From contig CACNQW010000001.1 in the NCBI GenBank assembly GCA_902622745.1, positions 34,886 through 98,885 of the forward strand: a stretch of DNA of 64,000 nt, in the 5' to 3' direction. Both the position numbers and the translations under genes were made by a program. Numbering within the stretch: position 1 is the first letter of the stretch; the number at the start of each line of letters is the position of its first letter. Source of the stretch: an uncultured SAR116 cluster alpha proteobacterium. Lineage in GTDB: Bacteria > Pseudomonadota > Alphaproteobacteria > Puniceispirillales > Marisalimonadaceae. Shown piece after piece: positions 61,830-64,000 of this stretch. Below the pieces are notes generated by a model, which saw nothing but the letters and a program-made list of their open reading frames with translations, was not told the DNA's origin and did not search any database.

Positions 61830-62628
61830 ATTTTTCAATTTTACTTTGAAGAAATAACGCTAATTCTTTATCATTTAAATTTGGTAAATTTTCGTTTTGC
61901 ATAAATTCACAAATCTCTAGATCAATGTATTTGTCCAATTTTTTTTTAATTTCGTAAAGGTATAAACTTTGTTTCATTGTTTGATTAATTCTAGACGCTG
62001 TCTGGAAAATTTTTGAGTTGCTTCCTTTAAACTTTATTAACAAAAGATCTGCTGCAGACGAGTTTAACAGTTTACCAATCATAGGTTTCCAATACTCTTC
62101 TTTAATAGGCTCACCTTTTTTTCTAGACCAAGCTACTGCACCTGCTGGGAAAATGGCAATAACCCCATTATTATTTAAAATATTTATTGCTTCTTTTCTA
62201 ATATTAACATTATTTCTCATTGCATTTTTATTATTGCTAAAATCGATTGGTAATATATTTGGTGCTAACGACGGTTCTTTTTGCAATATACCATGAGCTA
62301 TTACTCTAAAATCAGAGTCATATCGTGAAGCTAACCAAGAAAGTATCACTCCATCAGTCACGCCATAAGGATGATTGGCTGCAATAATTAATCCTTTATT
62401 TTTATTTTTTTTTGGTAAGTTTAAATTTGGAAATTGAACCCCTAAACTATTTAGGGCTAAATCCCAACAATCATTACCAATTTTATTTTGAACTTTTTTT
62501 GTATAATTATCGTACCTTTTTTTTAATGCGAACCTTGCAGAGCAAGTTTCAACAACTTCAATGAATAATCTATGATGTAAGGGTAGCCAGGGTTCAGCAT
62601 ATGTAATTTTAACTGTTTTTTTTAACAT
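61819..62628 (-). CDS. PlsC-like lysophospholipid acyltransferase family protein
   Basis: A 269-residue membrane-associated acyltransferase-like protein. The catalytic H-x-x-x-x-D is in AANHPYGVTDG, and IFPAGAVAWS follows at the position of the second P-E-G motif, here P-A-G. The family esterifies lyso-phosphatidic acid or similar, at the inner leaflet. Some relatives make ornithine lipids or haemolysin-linked lipids. It lies 14 bases after the amidase gene on the same strand. Confidence 0.75.
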   Translation of the reverse strand: MLKKTVKITYAEPWLPLHHRLFIEVVETCSARFALKKRYDNYTKKVQNKIGNDCWDLALNSLGVQFPNLNLPKKNKNKGLIIAANHPYGVTDGVILSWLASRYDSDFRVIAHGILQKEPSLAPNILPIDFSNNKNAMRNNVNIRKEAINILNNNGVIAIFPAGAVAWSRKKGEPIKEEYWKPMIGKLLNSSAADLLLIKFKGSNSKIFQTASRINQTMKQSLYLYEIKKKLDKYIDLEICEFMQNENLPNLNDKELALFLQSKIEKFIF

Positions 62629-62642
62629 TTTTTATCCTCCAC

Positions 62643-64000
62643 CTAATAATCAGGAGTGATGGTATTTATTTCTGGAAAAAGTTTTTCTAAATCATATGCT
62701 ACTTTAAATAACTGATCTTCTCTAAACTTTCTACTAATAAATTGCACACCAATAGGTATCTTATTTTCATTAATATGATTTGAAAAGCATAACCCAGGCA
62801 AACCTAGATAAGGAGGAGCAATTTGTGGCAGCATCGACATAAAAACCTCGTCAAAATCTTTCTCGGACTTTGTGTCTTTTAGATCTTCAAAAGGAAGATC
62901 TCCAGAGATTGGGCATAATATTAAGGGGTATTTGTCGAAAAAATGTGCCCATTTTCGTCCTAAGGTTGCTCTTTGTTGAAGTGAATCCATAAAGTTTTCA
63001 ATAGAAGTATCAGGACATTTCTTTGACATTTGATTAAAAACAAAAATAGCTTCTTCATCTTTTTCATCAAAAATAGCTTTGCCAGAAGATCTTCTAAATT
63101 CAGCAAGCCAAAGTACAGCTTGATAATGGGCAATCTCTTCAAAGTTTGGTCCTTCTACTTCATCTACAATCCAACCCTCTTTTTCTAATTTTTTTGCTAC
63201 ATCTAAAAGATTTAATTTAACTTCTTTAGAGATTTTCATGCCTTTAATTTCACTTAGCAATGCAATTTTCTTATTCAATGGTGGCAAATCATTTGATAAT
63301 GGAGTCCACCATGGGTCGTCATAATTTGACTGTCTCATAGCATCATACCCCAACTCTAAATCTTTAATTGACCTTGCAAGAGGACCGGAAACAGCCATTA
63401 TTTGACCACCAATATATCTATCAGGAGTAGAATAGTTTATCATTGGAACTCGACCAAGACTTGGTCTAATTCCATGAATTCCACATGCATAAGCAGGATA
63501 TCTTATGGAGCCTGCTATATCAGTCCCATGACCTATACAACCTATACCACTAGCAGTTGCTGAGGCAGCACCCCCAGAGGATCCTCCTGGTGTTATATTT
63601 TTATTATGTGGGTTAAAAGTATGGCCATGAAGTGAGTTATTAGTAAACCATCTAATACTGAATGCTGGGGTATTTGTTCTACCAATAATTAAAGCACCAG
63701 CCTTTTCTAAATTATCTACTACGGTACTATTTTTATGTGCGATTAAAGACTTGTTTAATCTCAAGCCATTTGTTGATGCAAAGCCGGTTTGATCAGTATT
63801 GATTTTAACAGTCACTGGAACACCAGCCAAACAACCTAATGGTTTATTATTTTTCTTATTATCGTCTAAAAGTTTAGCCTGTTTTCTTGCATATTCAAAT
63901 GTTGATTCTGGAATTGCATTAATCTTTGGGTTAACTTGGTTAAACCTTTCTTCCACAGAATTAATAATTTCATCTAAAGATATTTCATTTGAGAGATAAA
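62643..64000 (-). CDS. Amidase signature family protein, 5' end cut by window edge
   Basis: At least 452 residues. The frame stays open beyond the track's GTG at 63956 to the window edge, and the added residues (LSNEISLDEIINSVEERF) match the usual amidase beginning 'I-S-x-x-E-x-x-x-x-x-x-R-I', so the true start lies outside. The Ser-Ser-Lys triad is complete: Lys in VTVKINT, cis-Ser in GGSSGGAASA and the nucleophile Ser in GTDIAGSIR. Related to GatA, but with a non-tRNA amidase look; the substrate is unknown. Confidence 0.9.
   Translation of the reverse strand, partial: YLSNEISLDEIINSVEERFNQVNPKINAIPESTFEYARKQAKLLDDNKKNNKPLGCLAGVPVTVKINTDQTGFASTNGLRLNKSLIAHKNSTVVDNLEKAGALIIGRTNTPAFSIRWFTNNSLHGHTFNPHNKNITPGGSSGGAASATASGIGCIGHGTDIAGSIRYPAYACGIHGIRPSLGRVPMINYSTPDRYIGGQIMAVSGPLARSIKDLELGYDAMRQSNYDDPWWTPLSNDLPPLNKKIALLSEIKGMKISKEVKLNLLDVAKKLEKEGWIVDEVEGPNFEEIAHYQAVLWLAEFRRSSGKAIFDEKDEEAIFVFNQMSKKCPDTSIENFMDSLQQRATLGRKWAHFFDKYPLILCPISGDLPFEDLKDTKSEKDFDEVFMSMLPQIAPPYLGLPGLCFSNHINENKIPIGVQFISRKFREDQLFKVAYDLEKLFPEINTITPDY

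Overview
The window is very AT-rich, densely packed DNA that reads as the chromosome of a free-living, streamlined marine alphaproteobacterium, most like the SAR11/HIMB59 type of lineage. That placement is inferred from base composition, gene content (COQ9 family protein divergent from rpsU, DUF1013/TrcR, LeuA type 2, two-subunit transhydrogenase, a leucine-catabolism operon) and frequent convergent genes overlapping by 4-12 bases. It was not tested with a tree.

Bases 1-19,340 and 24,000-41,880 are mostly core metabolism. From the left: the tail of a shikimate dehydrogenase; a minus-strand acyl-CoA block (CaiB-type CoA-transferase, acyl-CoA dehydrogenase, AhpD-like protein) merging into a liuC-liuB-liuA leucine degradation operon; a TerB-like protein; glutamate dehydrogenase and an ammonium transporter converging on a two-way terminator; a half-length GlnE-like protein; and a fbp-tkt-pgk-gap-rpe-gph sugar-phosphate operon. 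After the first variable region come an acyl-CoA synthetase, an M3 oligopeptidase, an ABC1 kinase, pntAB, rpsU, COQ9, metA, purEK, trcR, ygfZ, a GST, leuA (with a leucine-rich leader peptide and hairpin) and lepA.

The first variable region (about 19,340-24,080) is a scar. The segment SDR 5' end / tRNA-Arg / fadD 3' end occurs twice. The left copy keeps the good SDR gene but has a decayed tRNA and a decayed fadD tail. The right copy keeps the good tRNA-Arg(CCT) and fadD but has only a 13-codon remnant of the SDR gene. Two multi-spanning GT-C-like membrane proteins and a sugar-dehydrogenase remnant sit in and between the copies.

The second variable region (41,788-57,461) is a tRNA-Ser(GGA)-anchored island with a P4-type tyrosine integrase. 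It is divided into four modules, each ending in a copy of the same 73-95 bp repeat (ends at about 50,686, 52,036, 54,006 and 57,461). Each repeat carries paired TTGTAGAC-type sites 12 bp apart and a GGAG...CTCC core. Only the outermost copy ends in 11 bp identical to the tRNA 3' end. This looks like serial integration of cassettes served by one integrase. Module 1 holds the integrase, a run of tandem hairpins, an AlpA-like regulator, an HTH protein, a degenerate ADP-ribosylglycohydrolase, and a three-gene exported set: a trypsin-like protease with five Cys-containing 34-residue repeats, an LPP20-like protein, and a MORN-repeat/caspase/EF-hand protein. Modules 2 and 3 carry small metabolic or oxidoreductase genes. 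Module 4 carries a uracil-DNA-glycosylase-like protein and several unrecognised acidic or membrane proteins.

The right end (57,460-64,000) holds small unknown genes, a DsrE-like protein, a second ammonium transporter, a phytanoyl-CoA dioxygenase-like protein, an acyltransferase, and an amidase cut by the window edge. Two Amt transporters, glutamate dehydrogenase and the GlnE-like protein together point to strong investment in ammonium assimilation.
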